Positions 25,259 through 38,770 of a stretch of DNA of 64,000 nucleotides are shown piece by piece. Made by a program: the position numbers and the translations under genes. Origin of the DNA: Scylla paramamosain (Eukaryota; Arthropoda; Malacostraca; Decapoda; Portunidae); NCBI RefSeq assembly GCF_035594125.1, contig NW_026973749.1, positions 142,501-206,500 of the forward strand, read 5' to 3'. Numbering within the stretch: the stretch's first letter is position 1; each line of letters opens with the position of its first letter. The notes below the pieces were generated by a model that was not told the DNA's origin, did not search any database, and worked only from the letters and a program-made list of their open reading frames with translations.

Positions 25259-25327
25259 GTTATTATTTTAGCAGCCCTTAACAGTCAAGGCATTTGATAG
25301 TCATTCCTATGCAGAGGTAAATGATGG

Positions 25328-25413
<86 letters not shown>
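24921..25413. repeat. (GT)n, (TTA)n and (GA)n microsatellites
   Basis: (GT)n at 24921-25022 with a few interruptions, (TTA)n at about 25187-25268, and (GA)n at 25328-25413. Plain sequence lies between. Confidence 0.95.
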
Positions 25414-25416
<3 letters not shown>

Positions 25417-25652
25417 GTAAATGAAAGTATATTTGCATAAAAAGTTGATAAGCGGGCCTAAATACTCCGAGGGCTCTTGTGTCTCAAGTGTGAGTAGCGA
25501 ATAAAAAGACCCCTCACCTGGGTGTTCATTAGCATTGCCTTCATCAGACGTGTGATTACTCGTGTGTTCAGACGACGGGAGATTGAATTACACGTCGTTA
25601 ATGCTTTTAATGAGGATATGTATTTATATATTTGTTTATTAGCTGGTCATCT

Positions 25653-27760
25653 CCAGCCTAACATCTGGAGCTTCATTACATTATGTTCCAGGGAAAATAT
25701 GAGTAAATCGTGTGAGTCCTTGCCGTGGTAGGAAAGACGACCTCCTGCGGGACCTTATCAAAAGAGCGTCTGACATTGGTTTGGTAAGCGACGAGACAAA
25801 AAAAAATAAAAATAGGATGCGTTTGGTAATGCGTATATAGGAATATTATTGCCAGCGAAAAACTAACTTGGCTTTGCAGTGAGGCTTTTGTATTCAGATG
25901 ACCCGCATTAACTGAAATATGTAGACACAATATGATGCAGGTCCTGTGAAAGGTATCACACTAAATGTATTGCTTCATCCAGACGAGTTAGCAGCACAAG
26001 CATGAGGTAGGGTCGATCTCACAGGTGTTTGCTTTTGTTGAGATCCTTACCAAGAAGCGGTGACATCCAGAACCAACAGCAACTACGATATCTGTGTGGT
26101 CTGTGGAGCCTTTGTTGTTGTTGTTGTTGTTGTTTTGTTGTGTATGAGGGTTACAGAGAACACCCTGTGTCCTCGCAGTAACCACACGAAAAGGCAGGTA
26201 TCTTACTAGGAGTGGTCAGGGAGTTGTTGTTGTTGTTGTTTGTTGTTGTTGTTGTTATCAGAACCACAAACAGAGGAAGGTGGATGTGTTGTATTACTGA
26301 ACAACAATAAAGAAAGAAGAATAGATGAGTCAGGCCACCTTGGCAGAGATACTCAAAAGGGACTTTCAGTGTTTGTGCCGTGAATACTTTTTATGGCTAC
26401 ACTGAAGTGGTACTTATTATTTTCTAAGTATATCCTTGCTGTTGTTTTTAGGTTTGTACCGCTGAATGTTGAGAAGCTTTGCATTTAATATTTTTGCTTC
26501 TTTTTATTTTCTTATTTGATCTTGTTATATATGTAATTGTGCTTGTTCGTTTTATTGTGTTGCAACTGTTGTGCATATTTAACATTCTTAGCGTTTCAAG
26601 TGTGTTCTGTTTTCAGTGTTGTTTTTCATGTATCCATGTGTTCTTGCTTGAAGGAATTTGACACATTTTATTCATGACATTTCTTCAGTATTTCTTCTTT
26701 CCTTTTTTGTTCATGTGTATGTTGTAACTCATGCAGTAAAGGATTTGTGGTGGTTCTGTCCATGATGCTTCATTTTTAGCTCTTTTTAGAATAGTCAAGC
26801 TGCATCACTTTCTTATGTGGATGTTTTGATATTTTCAGGAAAGGATGGCAGGTGGTGCCGCGGTGAACACTGCCAACACGTGCAGGAGGAAAGTGAGTAC
26901 CTGCTTCATTACATCATGTGCACTCTGTTTGGAACTCACTGTTAAACTTTTTTTTTTCCATGTCAACCGAAACCTGTCACTGTTGCCTGCCTTTCTCCTG
27001 TCAGCTTCCAACGAATCTATGAAGGAAAGAAAGGATGTGCTTCCATGGTATCGTGTCAGTAGTATTATCCATTGAAGGATTAGTTTAAGCCTTTTTCCAA
27101 AGCGTTGTTTTTGTCTCCCATTTTTCTGCCTTCCCAGGGTATATATATGAAAGAAGAAAGAATGTAAATTTAGTCTATAATGTTCATTGCAACATCTTAC
27201 AGGGAAAAAGTCTTTTGAGGATTAACCGAATCTTTTTCAAAACTATATTTTTTGTATTTCAGTCCTCGTGTGCTTATTTTAGTGTATGCATAGAGAAAGA
27301 AAGGATACGAAATCATATATTTTCTTTTTGTTATAAATATTTACTTGGAGATTCAGTTGAAACCTAACAATTAGCTATCATTTTTGCGTTCATATTTTTT
27401 TTCGTATATATCTTTTGTATGTACGAATATGTGAGTGAAGAAAGGAAAGATGCAATTACAAAAAAACATTCCACAATAACAGGAATATTCACTTGAGGAC
27501 TTTTTAGGTAACAAATATCAGATTTTCTAATTTATCCGTTTATTTATCCTTTACTGTGTTTTTCCGTTATGTAGATTAATATTTTGCATGTTATGATAAA
27601 GTCTCCTTGGAAACTATTACTGTAACACATTTCATTTAGTGTGAATTTGATTTCCACGTAAAAAATAAATAAATAAAAAAATAAATAAATAAAATGAAAA
27701 TAAAATAATATAAAATATTTCCTTTTATGGAGAAAACACATTTACATTTTCTTTGTTCAA
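25653..27760. repeat. Module A, copy 3 (start of unit 2)
   Basis: Matches 2957-4925 throughout. (TTG)n tracts lie at about 26112-26130 and 26224-26258, and the exon-like segment at 26839-26892. Small indels relative to copy 2 are frequent in T-runs and AAAT tracts. Confidence 0.85.
26839..26892 (+). other. Exon-like 54-nt segment, copy 3
   Basis: The same acceptor, ATG (26845-26847), 16 codons and GTGAGT donor as the copies at 2652 and 4041. All 54 nt are unchanged while the flanking 200 bp carry several differences. Confidence 0.35.
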
Positions 27761-28786
27761 TGGGGAGTTTTCAGAACTAGTGGTTGTCACCAGGTGGCAG
27801 CACAGACACAAACTCTTCTCTCACATGCAAGCAATACCAGATATACCTACAGTGTTATTTTATTTACATGAAGATGCAATGGGCTTATATAATATATTTT
27901 TCTACGTAATCCCTTCTAAGTGGTAACACAAGTAAAATGAAACTCTTTTCATGAACAAATGTATATAAGTTGATTTTCTAGTGAATCGGCATTTAGATTT
28001 ATTTGGTCATCTTAAGATTTCCAAATGAATACACTCTTGATTGGAAACGTCTTAATCTAGACGACAGTAAACATAAAGGCAACATGTCTGTGACAGTCAA
28101 AAGTCCAAATTACATAGATCTCCTTCCTAGTTTATGGAAACGGCAATTTTAATAAAAAAAATGGCAACTCGAGTGTCCTGGCGATAGTAATGCTGTATCT
28201 CTAACCAAAACAAGCACCTGACTCGGTCGCGCTGGTTGAACTTAAGAAACACGTTGTCGGACATGAAGTTGAATGTTGCTGCGGTGCCCATCTCCACTAC
28301 GCCCTAAGCAATGGATTACGGTAGCTGGACACTACAGCAGCAGCAGGATCGCCTGAGAGATGTTTGTTTTGGTTCTCGATTACTTTGCCTTGTCGCTCGC
28401 TTCGTGAGAAGGATGCTAAAATACCCAGAAAAAAAAAAAAACGAGCCATATATCACGATGTTACTGAGTAGGTTGTGTCATACTATATAGTACAGTGTGA
28501 TTTTTTTTACTTTTTCATTGTCCAAATCAATAGTTTTTATACTTGTAATATGATTTATTTAGAAAATGTTAGCAGCTTACTCGATAATCACAAAAAAAAA
28601 AAAAAATGATAATAATTTGACCACATTCTCTCAATATTATCCATACCGGATATTGAAAAGTCGATACGTCATTTCAATAGTATCATGATGATCAGTGTTC
28701 TATGCATCTTTACGCACCTGGGATTTACTACAACAATATTTTAGCTCTCTTTCCTACTGTTAGATGAGCAGCAACGACATCTAGGA
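27761..28786. other. Unit-2-only spacer, no gene confirmed
   Basis: It replaces the unit 1 spacer 4926-5624. A minus-strand frame of 54 codons starts at 28291 (MGTAATFNFMSDNVFLKFNQ at its start) and ends at about 28128. It is open and has mixed composition but resembles no family I know. A-runs occur near 28428-28441 and 28591-28604. Confidence 0.35.
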
Positions 28787-28947
28787 GCTGGAGAGCGCAA
28801 AATGCACGAATTATTTGCCATAACTCACTTCATATACGGGATAGCCAGTCTTGGTTGACACCATCAGACTCAGACACTTTTTTTTTTCTTTTTGTCTTGA
28901 GGGTTTAACACAGTCCTCTGATTCTGTGTTTGTCTTGTCGGATGCAG

Positions 28948-29032
28948 CAGCGGCGGGATCTTTTCCTTCCTCGCGGCCAGACGACGAGGACTGGCTTTTT
29001 GCTGCTCCTCCTGACACACTCACAATTTACCG
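28948..29032 (+). other. Exon-like segment b, copy 2, open frame
   Basis: A long pyrimidine tract and GTCGGATGCAG precede it, and CCG|GTGAGTGAC follows, both good splice signals. The 85 nt read through without a stop, ending PDDEDWLFAAPPDTLTIYR and splitting the last codon at the donor. The composition (acidic run, W, mixed residues) is unlike the low-complexity frames around it, so I consider it a plausible internal exon. The copy at 5785-5870 has one extra T and loses this frame. I do not recognise the protein. Confidence 0.4.
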
Positions 29033-29447
29033 GTGAGTGACGGGGACGGAGCTGTTTTTGTAGCGCAGTGTACGCCCTTCCATTTTTAGGTTTACATTTA
29101 AGTGAAGCCTGTCATGCTTGCCTATGTTATTCCATGTGCATGTAAGGTAAGGCTGCTTGACAAAGTGTCTGACTCACTGCAGACACTTGCTTTATGATGT
29201 ACTGTAATAAACAAGTAATTTCTCAGTGAGTCACAAAAGTGCCTCTCAATACGATGTGGTTATGAAAAGTAGAATATGAAATAAATAGATAATAAATAAG
29301 TGAATAAATAAATAAATAAATAAATGGATGGATTAATGCATACCCTAGAGAACATTTCATACCTACTGAGCTTACCATAGCAAATACACTGATGTGCTAC
29401 AAAAAATGCACACAAGTATATGAAGATGGAAAAAAATGGGGGAAGTC

Positions 29448-29700
29448 TATCTGGTATTTTTATTTCTATGGTTACTGCTCTTCTGAATTTGCAATCAGCA
29501 TGCGTCTCTCCTTCCCCACGCTGACGCTACACAAGACTTTCACCTTTATTCCGTTCCCTTTCAATAGTCCAGGAGTTAAGCAATATCTTCATTCTTTCAT
29601 CCCCTTCATTGGTAAACTCTGGAATTCTCTGCCTGTTTTTTTTTTTTTTCCCTTCCTGTGACTAGTTGTTTTAAGAGTATTGAGGCACTTCCAGAAGCAT
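29448..29700 (+). mobile_element. Ancient LINE 3'-end remnant, unit 2 copy
   Basis: Counterpart of 6285-6560. The frame is cleaner here: GVKQYLHSFIPFIGKLWNSL aligns with RVNQYFQSFIPFSGKLWNSL of the younger LINE at 10258-10713. It ends in T-runs. Confidence 0.65.
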
Positions 29701-30061
29701 ATTTAAATTTTTTATTGTTGACTTTTTTTTTTTTCTGTATGTATGGAAGCGGCAACTGAAAAGACATTTCTTTGTTCCTCTGTTTGCCATTCACCAAGAA
29801 GATATGAGAGTGTGAGTATAAGTAGTGGCTATATGCAAATGTTACAATACCATTTTATACTGACTCTAAATTTAAAATGTATTGCATTGTTTACTGAAGT
29901 GTTTCAAGTTGGGCCGTCCAATATCTTTTGCATCTAATTGATTTTTGTGTTCGGCTATTTGAAATTTAATTTCTAAAATGCAGCTCCATGTTTTTAAGAA
30001 GAATAAAGGGTTGGAGGAAAAAAAAGCTTTCCTGAGTTTTAATAGGTGAATGTTAATAACA

Positions 30062-30118
30062 TTAGTAGTAGTAGTAAGTAGTAGTTGTAGTAGTAGTAGT
30101 AGTAGTAGTAATAGTAGT
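30062..30118. repeat. (TAG)n microsatellite
   Basis: Imperfect (TAG)n, counterpart of 6917-6952. Confidence 0.9.
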
Positions 30119-30410
30119 AAAGAGCAGGATTATCAGCTGCAGTGACACCAATTCAGTTTTTTCTATTATTTGTATTTTCTTACTATTATTCCACACCTTG
30201 TCAATCCACTCAAGGAAAAAAAAAGGAAAAGAAAAAAAGATAACGTATATTAAAAAAGTGAGAGGCAAAGACCAGCAAGTGAAACACGCTCTGCCTTCTC
30301 CATAGATTTCACGTGTTTACTGCCGCGCTTCCTGCCTCATAATTATACAGTCTTACGCTGGAGGTGCTTAATGTGGTGCATTTGTGTGAAAGAATTTACT
30401 TTTTGCCTTG

Positions 30411-30414
<4 letters not shown>

Positions 30415-30496
<82 letters not shown>
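30415..30496. repeat. (CT)n microsatellite, 80 bp
   Basis: Pure CT. It is preceded by 50 bp (GCATTTGTGTGAAAGAATTT) that are also in unit 3 but deleted in unit 1. Confidence 0.97.
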
Positions 30497-30499
<3 letters not shown>

Positions 30500-30629
30500 G
30501 ACGTGCAGCAGTGTAGGTGTCGAGAGCAGAGCAAACGGCCAAATGTACGGCGACGGGCTAGTGTTTGCATGCGCCACGTGGGGTGTGCAGTTTGTCTTTA
30601 AAAGAGAAAGGCAAGTGGTCGGCCGGGGA

Positions 30630-31954
30630 CAAGGAGTGGTGGACGTGGTGGTGGTGGTTGTGGCGGTAGAGTTCATAATTTTTCTGTACCTTCTCCTTAG
30701 GGTGAATTGTAGATTTTTTTTACTCTTCTGAAAATTGCACAAGTTTTTCTTTCTTATTGCACAAAAAAAAAAAAAAATCAATAATTCCGAAAAGACGGTA
30801 TTCAAATTCAAGAGAAAGAAAGCTTTTTCACTTGTCTTATTCATTGTGACGTAACATTCTGAGGTAATTTGTGCGTCCACAGGCAGAGACAAAAGGGTGT
30901 TTGAAGTGGACGCTTTTGCTAATGCCGTTATTACTCTCTAGTGCAGTGGTTTTCATCTCTTTTCAGGCCACGGGCCACTAACAAAAACAAAAAGAAAATG
31001 TGGACCCTTTCAATTTTGTTTTAATACAACTAATCAACACTGCAGTTCGGTGGCCAGTGGCCACAGGCACGGTGGTCCACAGCACTTGACGACTCGTGTA
31101 GCCGCGTGGAAGCTGACAGAAATGAACAGGATGGCTCGTCACCTTGACGCGTATAGTACGAGTATGTTCTCAGGCCCTAGTCCCGGATGGCGGCGTGAAT
31201 CTTGAACATTCGTTGTAGATTAAACTTAGAAGTGACTCGAAGTATTACCTAACAGCTACAACTTAGACTGTCAATGGTTCTCTTAGATAGAAATGTAATA
31301 ATAGTAGTTATTCATTTTGATCAAATTGTTCATACTGAATTTTCCATTTAATTTTTATCAGCAAATACAGTAGGCATCCTGTGGACCACCCTAAAGAGTC
31401 ACTGTGGACCACCAGTTTAGAACCATTTCTCTAGTGAGATTGTTTCATGTGGAACGGTCAAATAATTTAAAAGGGCTCTTGAGGATTCTTCGGGACTGAA
31501 TGTAATGCAAGTGTTGCGAGTGATGCTCGTCAGAGAGAAGCATGTGTTCTTTAAAATTTCAGTATTTTTTTTTCTGTGCGTTGAGTTAGGTATTCATTTA
31601 CTTTTATGATCAAGTGTCATCTGACTACCACTTAATGCTTCCTTGAACTGCCTTACTACGGTTCTTTTTATGGATAAAAACTCCAAATAACCGTGGTTAC
31701 ATTTCATTGGTGGGATGATTTCCCTTTAAAATGAATGCAAAGCAATCAATGTGGCACGTTTCCATATCCATTATTGTGTCACTTTATTATGCATACAAAC
31801 ACTCCTGATTAACGTATCACATCCCGCCCCTGGTGTGATTCCCCTCACCATGAATACAAAGCAATCCAAACGCTACAGTTCAGCCCTGCTCATGAAACAC
31901 ACGCTCTGATACAACTAGCCTTTTCACTTACTTTCAGCCCTTGTTTTCTCTTTA
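30630..31954. other. Duplicated spacer, no gene seen
   Basis: Joins the text after 7360 of unit 1 to the text after 9660, skipping 2.3 kb. It matches 9660-10038 and 10869-11800 and lacks the LINE insertion found there. No coding pattern. Confidence 0.5.
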
Positions 31955-32150
31955 ATAGTGCGAGAGTTGACCTGGCCTCTTCACTCTTTGATCCCTTTCC
32001 CAGTTAAACTCCGTAATTCTCCCTGATTTTTATCTAACTTCCCAAACTTGTTATGACTTGAACTGATCATATATGTTTACTCACCTCCGTATGACTTGAG
32101 TTGCTATAAGAGACGAGTATCAAGACACCTTCCTAACTAAATGAACCAAC
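31955..32150 (+). mobile_element. Ancient LINE 3'-end remnant, unit 2 copy
   Basis: Counterpart of 11800-12010, with a few substitutions and one extra C that shifts the frame near 31971. Confidence 0.6.
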
Positions 32151-32423
32151 CTGATTTAACTCTCTTTTCCATCCACTCTTTACCATGCGGAAATTAAGTG
32201 GTATTGTAAACTGTAACCAAATTGTTACCCTTATGATCTATTCTAGACTCTAATAAGTGATCTGGAGACTATGATAATAACACGCTCCCTCCACTGCACA
32301 CCAGCTGTCCGTAATGTATCATGTCCAGTGGCTGTTAATATAAACTGACGCTCTATTAACCTGTCATCACTATTAAGTAATCATTCACGCACAAGCTCAT
32401 CCTCGTCACCACAACATCACCAT

Positions 32424-32424
32424 C

Positions 32425-32477
<53 letters not shown>
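32424..32477. repeat. (CAA)n microsatellite at a duplicon breakpoint
   Basis: Joins text matching 12285 of unit 1 (CATCACCATCAC) directly to text matching 15163. 2.8 kb of unit 1 is absent here, including the possible promoter and a LINE. Confidence 0.95.
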
Positions 32478-32478
<1 letters not shown>

Positions 32479-33350
32479 GTACCACTTCACTGCGTATCGC
32501 TTCACGCGGGGAGCAGGGGTGGGAGGGACACAGGTCTTTCTTCTTTTTCATGCAGTATTCTTTTTTATACCTATGAAGCATAAACACACTTGCAGCCTCC
32601 GCTGGTCCCCCTACCCTCTCTCCCTTAATCCCTCCCGACGCCGCCCTTCCTCCCAGTCGGAAGCTTTCATCCTGCTGATAGGTAGTAAAGCCTGTGTGAA
32701 GAAGTGAGTGCTTCACCAGCTTTTTCAATGACATAATTTGATTGATGTCTATGTTGAGAGTGGACGTGAATTACGAATAAAGCAATCCGTGGTTCTCTGG
32801 GCTGAGTCATTCTCGTGCTGCAGGATGGACAGGTGTAATGTTGTGTTGTTGTTATTGTTGTTGGTGATGGTGGTGGTGGTGCAGCACAGGGGAGGGTCCC
32901 AGGAGGCGACTCCAGACACAAGGAATGCCCGCCTCTGTAAAGTTCTCTGATCTCACCTACTGCTATTTGCACTCCACGACATACTCCCACAAGTCAACAA
33001 TTATCTAATTATCACTGTGGGAATGAACGCTCACTTTAGAATCAGCAGCAGTTTTTCTTATTGAACTTTTGGTGCTGCATGAACACTGGAGGGGAAATCA
33101 TGTGTTCAAATATATCTTGTTTACCGTTGGGGTTTCATGGCGTAGTGACAGTCTTTGGGAACCCAGTGTGTGTGGGATGCCAGCGGTCATATTCCATAGA
33201 AAATACAATAAATAAATAACGTAATGAAATTAATTCACATCATAATTCTTTAATACATACTGACGTGAACATTAGATGGGGAAATAGACCAACTTTACAA
33301 AAAAGATGGGGAAGATGGGGAAATAGACCAACTTTAAAAAAAAGAAAAAA

Positions 33351-33520
33351 GGGCCCTCGTGGCCCAGTGGGTAGAGTGGTGCACTTGGAGTTTGGCGTGA
33401 GGGAAGTAAGGGGCGCGTAGGTTCGAACCCCCCTCTCGGAACTCACAAAAACCTTCAAAGAGCATCCCTCCATCACCATGTGTGCCTCAAACACACAGGT
33501 ACGGTGATGGAGCTGCCCAC
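33351..33520 (+). mobile_element. tRNA-derived SINE head, unit 2 copy
   Basis: A box at 33360-33370 and B box at 33420-33430, as in the copy at 16034-16200. One substitution separates them in the variable region. Confidence 0.65.
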
Positions 33521-33524
33521 GGGG

Positions 33525-35635
33525 AGGAGGGGAGGTGAGTGCGCAGCACCTCCCTACCCCTCCCCAGGGGAGGAAGGCACCGCCTTACCGCCCCCGGGAG
33601 AGCAAGGGAGGTGAGTGCACAGCGCTTCCCTTCTCTCCCCTACCTAACCCTGGCAAGTCTACGGACTACTAGGCAAAAAATAATAAAAAAAAATAAAAAT
33701 AAATAAAAAAAAAAATAAAAATAAATAAAAAAATAAAAATAAAGGTAAGTGCATAGCACTTCCCTTCTCTCCACCTAACAGGAAAAAAAAAATAAATAAA
33801 AAAACATAAAGGTGAGTGCATAGCACTTCCCTTCTCTCCCAACCTACCAGGCAAAAAAATAAAAAAATAAAGTAAATAAATAAATGAAATAAAATGAAGT
33901 AAATAAATAAATAGATAAAGCAAATAAGTAGATAAATGAATAAAATAAAATAAAAACTTCCCTACCACCTCGGGAGAGCAAGAGAGGTGAGTGCACAGCA
34001 CTTCCCTTCTCTCCCAAGTCTACGGACTACCACACCAAAAAGAATAAAATATATATAGGTATAAAGAAAAGAACAATAAAATAAATAGAAAATAAAATAA
34101 AATAGATAAATAAAATAAAATTAACAAAAAATAAATAAAGTAAAAACCAAAAAACTCCTACTCCCCCCGTCAATAAAAGTGACTGAGTCTGGCAATCAAC
34201 AATAAATAATAAAAATAAATCAATACCAACCTGACTGATCCTGACAACTCCAAAGACCACCACCCCACCTGTGAAGCACGGGAGGTGAGTGTGCAGCACC
34301 TCCCTACCCTTCCCAGTCTCCCAGTTTGACTTTGACCAACAATCTGACTCATTCTGGCAACTCCAACTGTACAGACCACCACCAGTACTCCAGTACTCCC
34401 CACCCTGGCAACTGATCCTGGCAAGGTGAGTGCGTAGCACTTCCCGTGACTCATCCTGGCAACTCTAAAGACCCACCATACTGACTGACCCTGGGAAGCA
34501 CGGGAGGTGAGTGTGCAGCACCTCCCTACCCTTCCCAGTCTCCCATCAATCTGACTCATCCTACCAACTCCAAAGAGCAACTCCAACTGTACAGACCACC
34601 ACCACCACCACCCCTCTGATCTTGGCAAGGTGAGTGCGTAGCACTTCCCTTGTCTGACCCTGACTGACTGACCCTGGCTGCTCAAAAAAACAAACAACCT
34701 GCCTGATTTACAGATATGTAATCACCAAACTGACTGGCCCTGGGGAGCATGTGAGGTGAGTGTGCAGCACCTCCCTACACTTCCCAGTCTCCCAGTTTGA
34801 CCTTACTCATCCTGGCAACTTCTAAGAGCAACTCTCTGACACTGTGACTCTGATCCCTACATCCCTACATCTTACCCTGTCCAGGGTAGGTGAGTGCGTA
34901 GCACTTCCCTACCACCAGCCTGACTGACCCTGGCAACTCTAAAAACAAGCATCCTGACTGACTTACAAATCTTACTCTAATCTGGCAACAGACCACCAAA
35001 CTGACTGACCGTGGGGAGCATGGGAGGTGAGTGTGCAGCACCTCCCTACCCTTCCCAGTCTCCCAGTTTGACTTCCACCACCAATGTGACTCATCCTACC
35101 AGCTCTAAATCTACCACCACCACCACCCCTCTGATCTTTGCAAGGTGAGTGCGTAGCACTTCCCTGGGCTTGACTGACTGACCCTGGTAACTCCAAAAAT
35201 AACCAACCTGACAGATGTTACAAATGTAACCTGGGGAGCATGGGAGGTGAGTGTGCAGCACCTCCCTACCCTTTCCAGTCTTCCACTAACCTGACTTGAA
35301 GTATGACTGGGGAGCAGGGAAGGTGAGTGTGCACCACCTCTCTACCCTTCCCAGTCTTCCACTAACCTGACTTGAATTATGACTGGGGAGCAGGGGAGGT
35401 GAGTGTGCAGCACCTCCCTACCCTTCCCAGTCTTCCACCAACCTGACTTGAATTATGACTGGGGAGCAGGGGAGGTGAGTGTGCAGCACCTCCCTACCCT
35501 TCCCAGTCTTTCACCAACCTGACTTGAATTATGACTGGGGAGCAGGGGAGGTGAGTGTGCAGCACCTCCCTACCCTTCCCAGTCTTCCACCAACCTGACT
35601 TGAATTATGACTGGGGAGCAGGGGAGGTGAGTGTG
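33525..35635. repeat. Hairpin-unit tandem array, unit 2 copy
   Basis: Counterpart of 16200-18130 with the same order of alternating unit types. Nineteen units are visible instead of sixteen. The difference lies in the terminal 77-bp repeat, which has about six copies here (35246-35635) against three in unit 1. One of them carries GTGCACCACC instead of GTGCAGCACC. Confidence 0.8.
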
Positions 35636-35639
35636 CACC

Positions 35640-35900
35640 TACCAACTCAGACCATCAAACTGACTGTCTTAGAACAAGAACAGGAAGCAACGCCATCAGA
35701 GGAAGAAGAAGAAGCAGCAGCAGCAGCAGCAGCAGCATTACCGCCATCAGAGGAAGAAATCAAGAAAAAGAAGCAGAGAAAAAGAACTACCACCACTGCT
35801 CTCAGAGGAAGAAGCAGCAGCGTCACCGCCATCAGAGGAAGAAACATATATATGTAAACTACGACTGGTCAAATCTCCGCTGGCGCCAGGCAAAGTTCGA
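35640..35900 (+). other. Coding-like Glu/Lys-rich segment, unit 2 copy
   Basis: Counterpart of 18140-18384. CATCAGAGGAAGAA recurs, followed by PPSEEEIKKKKQRKR in one frame. Length changes are confined to the GAA and GCA runs. Origin unknown. Confidence 0.3.
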
Positions 35901-36649
35901 CCTGTGATGGGCTGTGTTTAGAGAGTGAAAGTGCCAGGCAAGGCTGCTGCTTCAGACATCCACACTTCAACTTCAACAATGCATGCGAGAATGTTGCTGT
36001 ATTATTCCTCCTATTCCTTTTTCTTTTTCTTCTCCTGCAGAAGACTGTCTTATTACTACGTAATTTTTTTTTCTCATAATTTATTCAATGTTATTATTTT
36101 TATTTTTCAGTATTTCCACCTTTTCTAAATCCATCCACCCTTTAAATTAAATAAATTTAATAAATTTATGTCCACTTCAGCCTTGGACAACTGATTACAA
36201 AAGAATTACATGAATATTTGACTTTTTTTCTGTAGTCTTAAAACGCCACATCTCAAACACATGAGGCGCGGGTTGCGTTTGAGTGTACTGTAATATACCA
36301 ATATAATACATGAATTTGTAATACTTTAATCACAATTTATATCTTTTCATACTAAGCAGTATGGCAACTTACTTCTTCTTCCTCATGACACTGGTCATGT
36401 CATGTACACTTCCATGTAGCCAACAATTCTGGGTAACCTTTGAAAAATATCATGCATCCTGGTGTGCACCATGCAACCAGGCTGACTTAACCTACGCCTC
36501 TGTAACCTAAGCTGGACACTTGAACAACTATAAATGCATTTTGTCTATCTTAGCTCCTGCAGGGCCGAGGTGGACAGGTGTTTGTCCAGGATGCCTCGTG
36601 TTACTTCTCACCGCGTGTTTTATCTGTTGGAGATTATTACACTAAATAT

Positions 36650-36759
36650 GCTGCTGCTCCTGCTGCTGCTGCTGCTGATGCTGCTGGTGCTGCTGTTGCC
36701 GTCGCTGATCTTGCTGCTCTTGTTGGTATTGCTGCTGCAGCTGTTGCTGCTGTTGTTGT

Positions 36760-36790
<31 letters not shown>

Positions 36791-36873
36791 TCTGCTGTTG
36801 TTGCCTCTGCTGCTGCTGCTGCTGCTGCTGTTGTTGCCTCTGCTGCTGCTGCTGCTGCTGCTGCTGCTACTAC
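36650..36873. repeat. (CTG)n-rich trinucleotide block
   Basis: CTG units with TTG, CTT and CCT interruptions over 220 bp. The (TAC)n block of unit 1 is absent. A frame from 36578 runs through 101 codons, mostly Ala. The poly-Leu frame runs 196 codons. Both follow from the repeat. Confidence 0.9.
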
Positions 36874-37126
36874 TGGTGCTTAACTTTACAAAAATCATCA
36901 CTGTCGTTTTTGCCGTCGTGCGTGCGGTGCCTCTAATCGTCGTCGTCCTCGTTCTCATCGTCGTCGTCGTAACAGTAGCATCGCCTGTCAGAGTAAAAAG
37001 ACAGGCTAAAAGAATACCAGAGGTCACAGAGAACTGGAACGGGAAAAGCACCACATTAATTGTTACCTGTGGAGAACAAAACAAAATATACTGGATACAT
37101 GACAGAACAACAGCATTTCTTTAATT

Positions 37127-37130
<4 letters not shown>

Positions 37131-37164
<34 letters not shown>

Positions 37165-37178
37165 TGTGTGTGTGTGTG
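37131..37178. repeat. (GT)n microsatellite
   Basis: Counterpart of 19765-19798, with one GA interruption. Confidence 0.95.
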
Positions 37179-37201
37179 TACAGCGAGGGAGAGTTACATA
37201 A

Positions 37202-37282
37202 AGTTACATAGAAATACAGGCCACAACAAACCTTGCGGTTCTCACGAGATGATCTGTCCTAGGGCTACTAAGGTGATAGTAG
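37202..37282. other. 80-bp insertion specific to unit 2
   Basis: The text from GTTACATAGAAATACAGG to GATAGTAGAAG is absent at the matching point of unit 1 (near 19825). It starts with a repeat of the neighbouring AGTTACATA. It could be a small transposon piece or a segment lost from unit 1. Confidence 0.5.
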
Positions 37283-37555
37283 AAGAAAAGGACAGCAAAG
37301 CAGAAGGCTCTCTCCTCACCCTCCACTCCCTCCGTCATAAGCCGTACAGGAAACAAATCTGAAGTAAATACCTTACTGGGTTAGAGAAACAAAACCCGAA
37401 GGAAAATATATAGGAAAGAATGAAAATAGATGAAATGAGGTGCCCTCATTTCCTGGAGGCAAGGAGTTTTAATCTGTAACAAACAAACACTGTTACCCGC
37501 GGATTTGAGGTAAAATATTTATCAAGACGGCGTTTCAAATTTTCTACGGGATTGC

Positions 37556-37929
<374 letters not shown>

Positions 37930-38459
37930 GAGTTCCTTGATGAATTGCCATGTTCTCATGACTCTCTACCGCTATTTATTGGTCTTTCATCTTTTTATAT
38001 CCTGCATGAGTCTGCTCCCGGGAATTAGGTATGGTAGTTGTACGGTGATAAATAATATTTCAGTGCGACCTTTGCAATATCTTCCTTTATTTATGAAAGC
38101 TTTCGTTACTGTGAAGTGTGGCTCGAATATTATTATTGTTATTTTTTATGTAAATATTTTTCGTTATATTTGTCCAGCACATTTTTGTTATGTGCGAAGA
38201 AAGTAAGTGATCATTTAAATCCCGAACTTTAATTTCATTTGCATAAAGAAGTTTAAATTAGAGAGTGAAATGAAGAAGGACTCCTTAACGTGTGGGAAGT
38301 GCCTGCCAACCTACTATGGAGGGTGTGCTGCGCAAATCATGATTGTATAGGAGCGTGATGTAACCTGTTCACACTGATACCACTTACAGACAAGCCTTCA
38401 AGTACCTTGGTATTACGTAGTTGTGGTTTAAATAATGTGTTGATTTGTTTAGGTAATCG

Positions 38460-38770
38460 TCAGAGAGAGAGAGAGATAGACCGGACAGGTAGGCAGGAAG
38501 ACAGACGGTCAAACAAACAGGCAGGGAGGCAAGCAAGCAAGCTAGGAGGCAGACAGACTAACGGGCGGGGAGAGATGTAGATGGACATAAAAACAAAAGA
38601 AAGAAAGGAAGCAGGCAGACAGACAGGGTGACAGGGAAATAGTCAGCCTAACTTGAAGAGGATAGGCAGGTAAAAAAGCAGGTAGACAGGCAGGCAGGCA
38701 AAAATAGAAGGCAAGCAAGCAGACAGAGAAACAGACAAATAGACAGAGGGACAGATGGATGTGCGGGCAG
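38460..38770. repeat. Degenerate GACA/GGCA tetranucleotide repeat
   Basis: Counterpart of 21680-22010. Confidence 0.8.

Noticed and set aside
36534..37124. 196-codon poly-Leu frame as a membrane protein
   Set aside because: The hydrophobic run is a (CTG)n tract whose length and composition differ between the two duplicons.
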